DNA of 64,000 nt from Parahaliea mediterranea (GTDB taxonomy: Bacteria; Pseudomonadota; Gammaproteobacteria; Pseudomonadales; Halieaceae). The position numbers and the translations under genes are program-made. The stretch is taken from positions 186,001 through 250,000 of the forward strand of contig NZ_JAFKCZ010000003.1 of assembly GCF_017255185.1 (NCBI RefSeq), written 5' to 3'. Positions within the stretch are counted from its first letter, which is position 1. Every line of letters starts with the position of its first letter. This document shows, one piece after another, positions 36,922 to 45,443 of this stretch. The notes under the pieces are model-generated. The model was not told the DNA's origin. It did not search any database and saw only the letters and a program-made list of their open reading frames with translations.

Positions 36922-37054
36922 TCGCGTGAGTGAGGGGCTTTCGCGTGGCCATCTCGGTGTCCACCTGGGTAACTTTCAATAGTTACCCAGAAAGTTACCC
37001 AGCTTTTGCGTGGACTTCAAGCGCACTCATGGGACGCTACAAGACAAGCAGGCA

Positions 37055-37079
37055 CAAAAAAGCCCAGTATTTACTGGGC
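37055..37079 (-). terminator. Rho-independent terminator after the defence gene run
   Basis: On the minus strand, GCCCAGTA-AA-TACTGGGC (8-bp perfect stem) followed by TTTTTTG. It ends transcripts coming from the nuclease gene at 37254. Confidence 0.8.
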
Positions 37080-37205
37080 CTTAGAGACGCCCGGGAATTT
37101 CCCCGAACGTTAAGATGGTGCACCGTACCGGACGAAAGCCCGAACTGGAAATTAGTCCTCAGCATATAATCAAAAACCAAGAGCCTATCGTCGCCGGCCT
37201 GTAAA

Positions 37206-37236
37206 CCTAGCCGTTAAGCTGACGCTTTAGGCTAGG
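37206..37236 (-). terminator. Hairpin just after the TM0106-type nuclease gene
   Basis: CCTAGCC/GGCTAGG with an inner AAGC/GCTT pairing; on the minus strand it is followed by TTTACAGG. It starts 18 bases after the stop codon. Weak T-run, so a pause or 3' processing structure is also possible. Confidence 0.5.
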
Positions 37237-37253
37237 CGACCGCTGCAACCCAT

Positions 37254-38675
37254 CTAACCCAAATAACGTGCGCGTAACCAGCGCTCCAGATAGAACGTTG
37301 CTTTCACATCATCACGGTTATAACCGAGTATGGCTTGCTTCAAGGCTTCTTTAGCGGGCGCATCTTGCTCATGTAAGAATTCATGGAACTGCACGACAGA
37401 CCACTGGGAACCGGATTCATCATCTTCCCATTGGAAGTTCACTAGACCGGGATGCTTACAAATATCTTTGAGACCATAGGCCTGCAACGGTAATACCAGA
37501 CTCTCCAATACCGGTTTCTGCAAATCGAAGAGCGGGGAATCACCCCCCAATAACCACTCTACGGTGGAGTTATCTTCCATCGCGTAACGCTTGGCATACG
37601 ACCTGATTGTGCTCTTCTCGTGGCTGGAGTAATGCGCCAGCACAAGCTCGGGATAAAGCGCCCGATAGGCCTCGATTTGCGCCAGGAAGCCAAGCCAGCC
37701 GTCCCTGTCCTGATCTTCGCTATCTGTCCAGACATATTCGAAGGATGCATCCCCATAGTCCGGTACGAGAAAACCCCAGAGATAGACATGCTTTTCGCCG
37801 GTATTGGTAAGCGGATTATCCTCGATATCAAAATGAACCCACTGGCCGGCTGGCAGCATTACATCAGCGACTTGATAGACCTGCTCGTCAAACCAAGACT
37901 TTGCCTGTAATACAGCGCGATGCTTTTTTTCATTTTTGAGATAAGGCACATTGGGAATTGCTTCCGGGTCGGCAGCTGCAAGCTGCGTTATTGTACCTAC
38001 CCCCGCCGCTTCCAGATGCGGCACAGCCCTGCCATCCACACCATAGAGCAACGATAAATCTTCCTTAGCCATAAAACCGGGCTTGCAGTGATCGTAATAA
38101 ACGCAAGCTCGGCATTTGCTGTGAGAATAGCGTACGAGCGGCTCATCATCGCTTGCGAGTAACGCACGCATCTCGGTCACAAACTTGGTGGTGAGCGCAT
38201 CGACTTCTGCGCCAATCTCGTCTTGGCTGCCATCGCCCAAGAAGACAATCCCTGGCAATCCATTGGCAAGCATCTTGCGATAGATACCAAGCTGGACCTG
38301 GATATCCTTCTTATCCGCGCTTAAAGAGAGCTTGGCATCAGCGGGCTGATATGCGCCGCTTTCGTGACGGATTAGAAAGTCGGGATAACCGGAGATATTC
38401 TCGGCTTCATCGAATAGCTGGGCTTGGTAGATGACCTCTACGCCCTCCTCCATGAGACGCGCGGTATCCTCTACAGAGCTCGCCTCACGCACATCGTATT
38501 GACCGCGCAAACCTTCCAGCACATCACGCTCATGGGCAAGACCGAGCTCAATCACCAGTTCCTCGAACGGATCGAGCGGCGCTTGGGTAATCTCCGCTTT
38601 ATTATCCAGCCAGACCCGTCGGGAACACTCAGTCCAGGCCTTGGCATCACTCGGTCTAATCAGGGCGTAAGGCAA
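37254..38675 (-). CDS. TM0106-type RecB-like nuclease with RNase-H-like domain
   Basis: 473 residues from a TTG at 38675 with GGAG 8 bases upstream; the only in-frame ATG further up is followed by a stop. The N-terminal half is a PD-(D/E)xK nuclease of Cas4/RecB type: GYPDFL (96-101) and ADAKLS (112-117), with four cysteines for an iron-sulphur cluster (Cys17, 188, 191, 197; KCRACVYYDHC). The C-terminal half is a DEDD-type ribonuclease-H-like domain, with VHFDIEDNP (Asp283, Glu285) and LGYNRDDVKAT. Last gene of the SIR2-HerA-KTSC run, 43 bases after the KTSC gene. Confidence 0.88.
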   Translation of the reverse strand: MPYALIRPSDAKAWTECSRRVWLDNKAEITQAPLDPFEELVIELGLAHERDVLEGLRGQYDVREASSVEDTARLMEEGVEVIYQAQLFDEAENISGYPDFLIRHESGAYQPADAKLSLSADKKDIQVQLGIYRKMLANGLPGIVFLGDGSQDEIGAEVDALTTKFVTEMRALLASDDEPLVRYSHSKCRACVYYDHCKPGFMAKEDLSLLYGVDGRAVPHLEAAGVGTITQLAAADPEAIPNVPYLKNEKKHRAVLQAKSWFDEQVYQVADVMLPAGQWVHFDIEDNPLTNTGEKHVYLWGFLVPDYGDASFEYVWTDSEDQDRDGWLGFLAQIEAYRALYPELVLAHYSSHEKSTIRSYAKRYAMEDNSTVEWLLGGDSPLFDLQKPVLESLVLPLQAYGLKDICKHPGLVNFQWEDDESGSQWSVVQFHEFLHEQDAPAKEALKQAILGYNRDDVKATFYLERWLRARYLG

Positions 38676-38718
38676 AATCTATCTCCAAAGCATGGCAAAA
38701 AAAAAATGGTGGTGGTCT

Positions 38719-38928
38719 CTACACTCTTGAAAACGGGTACGCATTCTTTATGTAGGTGTTTAGGAAACGCCCCTTAGAGCCCTCTTTCATCATGCTTTCG
38801 TACATATTCAGGGGGACATTATAATATTGGTATACCGTCCCATTAAGAAACTCAACCTCTAAGGTCTGTGACGGTTCGTCGTAACCGATAGATGCGATAT
38901 TCGAAGACGCGACATATTGTCTATCCAT
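38719..38928 (-). CDS. KTSC-domain small protein
   Basis: 69 residues. The ATG at 38928 has GAAGGA 9 bases upstream; a TTG three codons earlier overlaps the herA stop and is less likely. SSNIASIGYDEPSQTLEVEF and NGTVYQYYNVPLNMYESMM match the KTSC fold. Function of this domain is unknown; its position between a HerA ATPase and a nuclease suggests an accessory of one of them. Confidence 0.85.
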   Translation of the reverse strand: MDRQYVASSNIASIGYDEPSQTLEVEFLNGTVYQYYNVPLNMYESMMKEGSKGRFLNTYIKNAYPFSRV

Positions 38929-38933
38929 AGTGT

Positions 38934-40787
38934 TCAATCCTTCCCTTCCGTTTCGTCTGTGACATTTTCCCGCTGAATCGCAACTGGGTTTACGACCGCT
39001 CTTGGCTTTTGGGCTCGCCAGGAAGCCACAACACGATCATAACCTTCCGGCTTTTTATCCATAGCCCATTGATTAGCAACTTTTGGATCGCTGCTCTTTG
39101 GTCTGTGTTCTTCATTTGGCAAAGTTACACGGCAACGCATCGGAAGCTTTGCGGCTTCTCCCATTACAACGACCTCACCTGTTCGGAGAACAGGGAGAAC
39201 TTCAAGCAAACTCACCAACCCATCTGGCAATGTCCCTTGAACACGCGATCTGTCGGCTGGATTAGACAAACGTAGGGCAAAATACGTACCGCACTGGGAT
39301 AGTATTGTTTCGTTTACCTCCGAAGGTCTCTGACTAATCACCATCGCCCCAACGCCGTACTTTCTGCCTTCTTTGGCGATCTTCTGAACGGTTACTGAGG
39401 CGAGACTGTCCTTGTCTGATGAAAGATAACGGTGCGCCTCTTCCATAACCACCAGAAGTGGACGTTCTATTCCACCTTCTGATTTCTCTCTACTCCAAAA
39501 AAGAGACTCATAAACAATCTTCAGAATCGAACCTACAAGAAGCTCAAGGACACCGCTCGGCACACCAGACAAATCCAGAATTGTGATAGGGTTTTGTCCA
39601 CCTAGCCATCCATGGAGCAGTTCATCCAAGTCCTTTTGTACAACCCCGTTAAGGTCTGGCTCCCAATCCCCCGGATGAAGTAAAAAGTTGTATCGACGGT
39701 CAAGTAATCTTGAACGCAATATGTTGAGCTGTCGTCTGATACCGATGGCATTCTGATTAAGAAATGGGCCGTTAGCGCCCATAGCGTGTGGTTTGTATCT
39801 GGGCGGATCGAGTGTTTCGGCATTCCCATCAGCAAGCTTTGCCGGCTGATCCCTGTTTTGCCCTTCAAAGGTGGTAACTTCAAAATCAATCAGGTCATAC
39901 CACAGTTTTTTGAGACTAAATGGGAGGGGTGTATCGACTGTGATTGAGCTTTCCTCGACACCCGGGAAATTCATTGCGGTGTGTGAAGCTATCTTTAGCC
40001 CAAATATCTTGTCGGTAAACGCTGTTTCCCTTGCACCTTCTATCGTTCCTCCGGTCAAGAATTCAAGGAGCTCATTAGATTCCAAAGCCCAATACGGTAT
40101 AAACAAAGGACGCTCACCAGGCCTGGGGTCAACAGAGAATATTTGAGCAATATCCGATAACGCCTCCGAGTACTCACCATGTATATCCAACATCAATATG
40201 CGTGCGTTCGGATACGTATTGTTTCCCTCGGATACGCCACAGATCGAACGGAGAACACTCGCAGTCGTAGTAGACTTCCCGGAACCGGTCGAGCCAAGAA
40301 TTGCAGAATGTCTAGTTACCAATTCATTTAGAGAAACTTTAGCGGGGATGCTCTCTGCACTGGAAAGGGTTCCAAACGTGACCTGACCACCACCATCGGA
40401 TCCATAAATGCGAGCAAGGCTTCTCTCCGTCGTGATATGCAGGCTATCTCCAATATTCGGATACTGACTAATTCCACGCTCAAAAGTACCGCCAATTGAT
40501 TCACCCACTAATTGGACTTGCATCCACCTCCCGGTCTCATCCTCGTTGTCGGCGTGTTCTAGAGGCATGGCTTTGGCACCAACTTCAGACACAACGCCGA
40601 ATAGATCTTGATAACCTTGCGGGATACGTACAAAACTACCAACCTGACCAATTTTATAGGCGCGACCTTCGATAATAGATAAGCCAGAGGCTATCGACTT
40701 CGCCAGCCTCACGCTTATAGATGACCCGGATACAGAAGCTACAGTTCCTAAGAATGTCGGGTCACGGCTTAACATCATCAACCTCAT
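38934..40787 (-). CDS. herA: HerA-type hexameric ATPase
   Basis: 617 residues. An N-terminal HAS-barrel-like domain is followed by the FtsK/HerA motor: Walker A GSTGSGKST (165-173), Walker B PLLVVMEEAH (443-451) and an arginine-finger region near RLSNPADRSRV. The start overlaps the sir2 stop by 26 bases, so the two are coupled. SIR2-HerA pairs are a known anti-phage system in which HerA and the SIR2 NADase form one large complex; the same role is inferred here. Confidence 0.92.
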   Translation of the reverse strand: MRLMMLSRDPTFLGTVASVSGSSISVRLAKSIASGLSIIEGRAYKIGQVGSFVRIPQGYQDLFGVVSEVGAKAMPLEHADNEDETGRWMQVQLVGESIGGTFERGISQYPNIGDSLHITTERSLARIYGSDGGGQVTFGTLSSAESIPAKVSLNELVTRHSAILGSTGSGKSTTTASVLRSICGVSEGNNTYPNARILMLDIHGEYSEALSDIAQIFSVDPRPGERPLFIPYWALESNELLEFLTGGTIEGARETAFTDKIFGLKIASHTAMNFPGVEESSITVDTPLPFSLKKLWYDLIDFEVTTFEGQNRDQPAKLADGNAETLDPPRYKPHAMGANGPFLNQNAIGIRRQLNILRSRLLDRRYNFLLHPGDWEPDLNGVVQKDLDELLHGWLGGQNPITILDLSGVPSGVLELLVGSILKIVYESLFWSREKSEGGIERPLLVVMEEAHRYLSSDKDSLASVTVQKIAKEGRKYGVGAMVISQRPSEVNETILSQCGTYFALRLSNPADRSRVQGTLPDGLVSLLEVLPVLRTGEVVVMGEAAKLPMRCRVTLPNEEHRPKSSDPKVANQWAMDKKPEGYDRVVASWRAQKPRAVVNPVAIQRENVTDETEGKD

Positions 40788-42000
40788 CGTCAGATTGCTC
40801 TTCTACGTCTATTACCTCAACCTGCCTTGAAGAGAAGTCCGTAGCGTGAGACTGAGCGAAGAACCTTGTAAGTCGGGCGAAATCGCCAAGCACAAATGCG
40901 CCAGATCCATCATTTTTGGAAGCGTCCCAAAACGTTTCCCGGATACGTATCCATTCATCACTTGGGGGATCTCCAACTTTCCATCTTCCGGAAATTCCTG
41001 AAATTACAGCACCGTCATTGCCATACACACTCATATTTGGTCGACGTGTTGCGATTTTCACAGCGTATGGCTCATCCTCTAACTTTTTAAACTGGAACGC
41101 GAGTACTGCGGTGTGCGTATTCGCTGCAAGAGCCTCATCTATAACAGCCGAGATATGTGCATCAAAGAAAGAGAATCCGGTGCACAATAGTAGGCTATCA
41201 GGCGTGGTTAAGAACTCTCGCAATCGTTCGAACAGCGCTGAATACGGTTGCCTGGAAATTTGGTCGTATTTTAAGTGATCGGGATAAATTAGATGTGTGG
41301 CCTTTCGTTCACCTGTTCGGATTACCGTATTGTTCTCAATCTCCCAACCGAGTGAGCCATGAATCTTCCAAAGCCGAGACCAACGTGCAGGAAGGCTATT
41401 TTCAGTTACCGTAGTCGGGTCAAAAAAGGGCTTATGCGATCCAGAGAATCCATCAAAATACGGCAGTTGAGCGCGTTCAAATGCCTCCTCTAATAACAAG
41501 TCATAGTTGGGAGTGAAAATTTCTACTGGATGCTCGCGTTGTGTTCCGCCAATCCAGGACACAAGCTCTGTGTAAGGATTTTGTTCCTCTGGCAAAATGG
41601 TAGCGACTCGTTCTCCAATTTTTTCACACACCGTTCCTGCAATATCGTGGTAACCCTGACCGTCGATACCATGCACCTGAGCACTTCCAATTGCTTGAGA
41701 AAGTCTTCTGATTTGGGTCAGTATGGTTTCAATATTTGGTTCCGAATCAAGCTCTGGCAACAACTTTTCAATAACTGCTTTGTCACCCTCCTCGAGTTGC
41801 TCTAGTACAAATTTTGTAAGGGCGGCAACATCAGGAATTAGCGGACTTCCATCATCAGCTAGTTTGCCCTGTTCATCTACTCGTACGGACACTGGCGCAC
41901 CAGCACCAACAAGAATCCCAATACGTTTCTTTCCCTGAGAAATTATCTGCCTCAAATCGATCATATATCGATCGGGGTTGTGCACAGATTGCTGATTCAT
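40762..42000 (-). CDS. SIR2-domain NADase of a SIR2-HerA defence system
   Basis: 412 residues; AAGGA lies upstream of the ATG. NAD-binding GAGAP (32-36), TPNYD (162-166) and the catalytic HGS (213-215, KIHGSLGW) are all present, so the NAD-hydrolysing site looks intact. The C-terminal ~120 residues form an extra domain with an acidic tail (EEQSDDEVDDV). Coupled to herA. In described systems the pair triggers NAD+ depletion on infection. Confidence 0.92.
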   Translation of the reverse strand: MNQQSVHNPDRYMIDLRQIISQGKKRIGILVGAGAPVSVRVDEQGKLADDGSPLIPDVAALTKFVLEQLEEGDKAVIEKLLPELDSEPNIETILTQIRRLSQAIGSAQVHGIDGQGYHDIAGTVCEKIGERVATILPEEQNPYTELVSWIGGTQREHPVEIFTPNYDLLLEEAFERAQLPYFDGFSGSHKPFFDPTTVTENSLPARWSRLWKIHGSLGWEIENNTVIRTGERKATHLIYPDHLKYDQISRQPYSALFERLREFLTTPDSLLLCTGFSFFDAHISAVIDEALAANTHTAVLAFQFKKLEDEPYAVKIATRRPNMSVYGNDGAVISGISGRWKVGDPPSDEWIRIRETFWDASKNDGSGAFVLGDFARLTRFFAQSHATDFSSRQVEVIDVEEQSDDEVDDVKP

Positions 42001-42073
42001 CGTTCAGAAATTCCTTTTCGAATTCAAGTGTGAGAACTATTCAACTTTACATCACGCAATTATTGGCATGGTG

Positions 42074-43564
42074 TCATCCCGCTTTTTCCAAACCCGCTAG
42101 CACTTCCCTGAAACTATTCAGACCAGCTTCCAGATTCTCGATAATTTCTTCTGCCAACTCATCTGGCTCGGGTAAGTTCTCCAGGTCTGTGAGACTCTTG
42201 TCCTTCAGCCAGAAAACATCGAGGCTGGTCTTATCCCGTGCCATTAACTCTTCATAGGAAAATTTACGCCAGCGCCCTTCTGGATTCTTGTCTTCATCCC
42301 AGGTCGCTTTCCGCTTGTTGCGGTTCTCAGGATTGAAACAGGCGATAAACTCGTCCAGGTCCTCATACCGCAAAGGCTTCTTCTTGAGCGTATGATGGAC
42401 ATTGGTGCGGTAATCGTAGTACCAGACTTCTTTCGTCCAGGGATTTGGGCTGGCTTCTTTGTTATCAAAGAAAAGTACATTCGCCTTTACCCCATGGGCA
42501 TAGAAGATGCCCGTTGGCAAGCGCAGGATGGTATGCAGGTCGGTATTCTCCAGCAGCTTGCGGCGAATGGTTTCCCCTGCCCCGCCTTCGAAGAGGACGT
42601 TGTCGGGTACAACGACAGCGGCCTGACCCGTAATCTTCAGCATCGTCCGAATATGCTGGACAAAGTTGAGCTGTTTGTTTGAAGTGGTCGCCCAGAAGTC
42701 CTGCCGGTTATAGGTCAGATCCTCTTTGTCCTGCTCTCCTTCCTCATTGGTAAAACTCATGGAGCTCTTCTTACCAAAGGGCGGATTGGCCAAGACATAG
42801 TCAAAGCGCTTCCCTTCATCGGCTACCAGCGCATCATTCGGGGATACAGAGCTATCCCCGTCAATCTCGCCGATATTGTGAAGGAACATATTCATCAGAC
42901 ACAGGCGGCGTGTATTGGCAACAATCTCGTTCCCGAAGAAGGTATCGTGCTTGAGGAAGGATTTCTGGTCTTTATCGAGCTGATAGTTTTCGGCGTTGGT
43001 TATAAAATCATAGGCTGACAGGAAGAACCCGCCTGTACCGCAGGCTGGATCTGCAATCGTCTTGCCTGGCTCAGGTCTTACACATTCCACCATCGCCCTG
43101 ATGAGCGCACGCGGCGTAAAGTACTGCCCTGCACCGGACTTGGTGTCTTCCGCATTCTTCTCCAACAGCCCTTCATAGATATCGCCCTTGGTGTCGGCCT
43201 CCATGGTCACCCATTCAGTGCCGTCAATCATATCGATCAGACGATAGAGCTTTGCCGGGTCTTGAATCTTGTTCTGCGACTTGGTGAATATTTGACCAAG
43301 CATGCCCTTCTTTGTGCCAAGCTCACGCAGAAGCTCAATGTAATGAACTTCAAGCGCAGCCCCTTTCTTTGATTTCAGGCTCTGCCAGTCATACTCGGCG
43401 GGGATACCAACATCACGACTATAGGGCGGCTTGGCATATTCATCCGCCATCTTCAAAAAAATCAGATAGGTGAGCTGCTCCAGATAATCGCCATACCCAA
43501 CCCCGTCATCACGTAGCGTGGTACAAAAACTCCAGACTTTGGAAATAATGGTTGCGGTATTCAT
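42074..43564 (-). CDS. hsdM: Type I restriction-modification methyltransferase HsdM
   Basis: 496 residues. N-terminal HsdM helical domain (LRDDGVGYGDYLEQLTYLIF), SAM motif DPACGTGGFFLSAYDF and the N6-adenine catalytic NPPFG are all intact. It overlaps the preceding membrane-protein gene by 4 bases. It is last in the unusual order hsdR-hsdS-X-hsdM. Confidence 0.96.
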   Translation of the reverse strand: MNTATIISKVWSFCTTLRDDGVGYGDYLEQLTYLIFLKMADEYAKPPYSRDVGIPAEYDWQSLKSKKGAALEVHYIELLRELGTKKGMLGQIFTKSQNKIQDPAKLYRLIDMIDGTEWVTMEADTKGDIYEGLLEKNAEDTKSGAGQYFTPRALIRAMVECVRPEPGKTIADPACGTGGFFLSAYDFITNAENYQLDKDQKSFLKHDTFFGNEIVANTRRLCLMNMFLHNIGEIDGDSSVSPNDALVADEGKRFDYVLANPPFGKKSSMSFTNEEGEQDKEDLTYNRQDFWATTSNKQLNFVQHIRTMLKITGQAAVVVPDNVLFEGGAGETIRRKLLENTDLHTILRLPTGIFYAHGVKANVLFFDNKEASPNPWTKEVWYYDYRTNVHHTLKKKPLRYEDLDEFIACFNPENRNKRKATWDEDKNPEGRWRKFSYEELMARDKTSLDVFWLKDKSLTDLENLPEPDELAEEIIENLEAGLNSFREVLAGLEKAG

Positions 43565-43578
43565 GCGGCCTTACCTTT
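43561..43578 (-). repeat. 18-bp duplicated gene junction, copy 1 (X/hsdM)
   Basis: On the minus strand AAAGGTAAGGCCGCATGA: the last codons of X and the start of hsdM. It differs at one base from the copy at 44124-44141, which joins hsdS and X. The two copies flank X exactly. Confidence 0.9.
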
Positions 43579-44127
43579 CAAATTCTTTGGCGATTTAATA
43601 GTCATGCTAGTGCGAGCGGAGTCCTGTGAGATCTCTCCTTTCTCAAGCGCCTTACGAAGCGCCCCAAAATACATGCTGGGAAATGGAATAGACTCGTCAC
43701 CGAAGCTCGTTGAGACCTCCACTCTCAAATTTTCGGCCTTATCAAGAGTTTCAGGCGCTACACGAGTACCCGTAAGATCAGCGGGCACGATATATTTGCT
43801 ATGGGCAGGGATAAATACGCGTTCACAGGGAAACCTCAGAGTTTCCAAGTAAGCACCGTTATCAACAGGAACGTCATATACTAAATCAATACAGAAAACA
43901 TGCATCTTGGCATCAATCATGTTCTTTATTTCAACACGCAATGTGCCCTGGTTAGCCTCAGACTGCCCATCCTCCAATAGAGTCACGTCGACGAACACCT
44001 GAACGTCACCTACTGCAAATTTCTTAGGCTTCCGCAGCACTACCCATAAAGAAACACAAACTGCCGCCAGCGTCCCGATTGCCGCAACTGCGCCAACGAT
44101 GAGACTCCAGAATTCATACTCACTCAT
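43561..44127 (-). CDS. Unrecognised membrane-anchored protein inside the type I restriction operon
   Basis: 188 residues; no family recognised. An N-terminal transmembrane helix (about 7-31, FWSLIVGAVAAIGTLAAVCV) is followed by a short basic stop (RKPKK) and a ~150-residue cytoplasmic, beta-rich domain (VGDVQVFVDVTLLED, GTLRVEIKNM). It overlaps hsdS and hsdM by 4 bases each, so it is translated as part of the restriction operon. Its C-terminus (KGKAA) is the same as that of HsdS. It may tether the complex to the membrane, where phage DNA enters, but that is speculation. Confidence 0.8.
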   Translation of the reverse strand: MSEYEFWSLIVGAVAAIGTLAAVCVSLWVVLRKPKKFAVGDVQVFVDVTLLEDGQSEANQGTLRVEIKNMIDAKMHVFCIDLVYDVPVDNGAYLETLRFPCERVFIPAHSKYIVPADLTGTRVAPETLDKAENLRVEVSTSFGDESIPFPSMYFGALRKALEKGEISQDSARTSMTIKSPKNLKGKAA

Positions 44128-44141
44128 GCGGCCTTTCCTTT
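44124..44141 (-). repeat. 18-bp duplicated gene junction, copy 2 (hsdS/X)
   Basis: On the minus strand AAAGGAAAGGCCGCATGA: the last codons of hsdS and the start of X, 17 of 18 bases identical to 43561-43578. Confidence 0.9.
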
Positions 44142-45443
44142 CTTCTTTTTACTATTCTTTTCTTTCTCGGTCTGGATACGATCAAGAAGCACGCTGGCAG
44201 GCTCGTCATTCGGGTCTTGGGCAACCAGCTTTCCCGAGAAAGCTTTCTTTAGTATTGATTGACGGAGCTTGTTGAGTCTTAAAAGACTAAGGTCGATCTC
44301 CATCTGGGTCTTTTTCACTTTTGAAATCTGACGATCAACCTCCTCTACTATTACTCTCTGCTCAGCCAAGCTTGGAAGCGGTACTCGTATATTTTTAATA
44401 TGTGTTAGGTTCAGGTTTGGCTGGACACCACCAGATGATTGAAGTCTAATATTCTCATAGTTGTACTTAAAATAGCTCCAAAGATAGTCGCGCAGAACGT
44501 TTTCTGATTTAATTGTAATGGCAGCACATGCTTGATTTGTGGCGGCTTCAATTTTCAGAACAGCCGACTTCCCTCTGGTTTTTCCTTCACCATACATGGC
44601 TACAAGTATTGTTCCTGGCTTATATAGCTTACAGTTTGTTTCCTTCAAAGCAGCATCAGTTATCAACTCAGAGTGTTCCGTTACAAATTCACTATTTAAT
44701 GCGCCGCTAGTAATCCATGGATGCGTGCCATTCTCATAGTACTTTTTCTGACCGCGCTTTGGTGTTGCCCCAGTGCCAACAACGGCGACATCTTTAACCC
44801 TAACAATCCCCCAGCTATCGGGGCTAATTTGAAAGCCCTCACGCCAGTCGGCGGTCAACTTTCCTTCGAAGGCGTGTTTGAGTATGGCTTGACGATAGAG
44901 GTTTAGTTGCTCCCGCGCAGTTTTTAGGCTTTCAACTCCCTTATCTATCTCGGAGAATAGTTCTTCAATCTTTTCAACAATCCGTTTTTGTTCGTTAAGG
45001 GGTGGTAGCGGAATTTTGCTTTTCCTTAGAAAGGAATAGTGCCTAGAGTATCCACGATTGGGTAGTTTTAAAGCAGTCAATGCATAGTAGATAAATCTGC
45101 AATCAAGATTATTGCCTGGTTTAAGAATTTTTACTCCATCCGCGCCGGGCGCAAAATCGAAGTTAATAAGTTTAAAACATCTCGTGTGATCACCAAACAC
45201 GACCACCTCACCTGAGTTTCTTAATACTTTGCTCTCGTCGTCTGTAAAGCCACCAATCAAGCCTTGGCCTTGGTCGACTATGGGAAAACTCCCCTCTTTC
45301 AAATATGACTTCTGAGGGATTTTTATTCCATTCGTTGAAATACTATCAATCAAGGAATCGAAATCAGGTATTTCCCAATACTCAGGAACTTCCGGTGTTG
45401 GCGGAACCCAGTTCTCAATTTTGCTCTCAACCTCTTCACTCAC
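44124..45443 (-). CDS. hsdS: Type I restriction-modification specificity subunit HsdS
   Basis: 439 residues; GTG start overlaps the hsdR stop (GTGA). Two target-recognition domains, each followed by a conserved helical region: KIPLPPLNEQKRIVEKIEEL with AILKHAFEGKLT, and VPLPSLAEQRVIVEEVDRQI with SILKKAFSGKLV. This is the standard two-half HsdS that reads a bipartite target. The target sequence cannot be predicted here. Confidence 0.95.
   Translation of the reverse strand: MSEEVESKIENWVPPTPEVPEYWEIPDFDSLIDSISTNGIKIPQKSYLKEGSFPIVDQGQGLIGGFTDDESKVLRNSGEVVVFGDHTRCFKLINFDFAPGADGVKILKPGNNLDCRFIYYALTALKLPNRGYSRHYSFLRKSKIPLPPLNEQKRIVEKIEELFSEIDKGVESLKTAREQLNLYRQAILKHAFEGKLTADWREGFQISPDSWGIVRVKDVAVVGTGATPKRGQKKYYENGTHPWITSGALNSEFVTEHSELITDAALKETNCKLYKPGTILVAMYGEGKTRGKSAVLKIEAATNQACAAITIKSENVLRDYLWSYFKYNYENIRLQSSGGVQPNLNLTHIKNIRVPLPSLAEQRVIVEEVDRQISKVKKTQMEIDLSLLRLNKLRQSILKKAFSGKLVAQDPNDEPASVLLDRIQTEKEKNSKKKKGKAA

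Larger units (their letters stand above)
36966..37253. other. Left flank of the defence island with inverted repeats and terminators
   Basis: No supported gene. TGGGTAACTTTC (36966-36977) and GAAAGTTACCCA (36990-37001) form a perfect 12-bp inverted repeat, with a third half-copy AGTTACCCA between them. A minus-strand terminator lies at 37055-37079 and a hairpin at 37206-37236. The base composition changes about here from the high-GC chromosome to the lower-GC island, so the left boundary is probably close. Confidence 0.5.

Noticed and set aside
37110-37145. TGGTGCACCGTACCGGAC as a second copy of the tRNA-Leu end (left attachment site)
   Set aside because: Only the first few bases match; no extended identity to the tRNA 3' end.
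36930-37169. 79-codon plus-strand frame next to the IS remnant
   Set aside because: It crosses the inverted repeats and a terminator hairpin and shows no family features.
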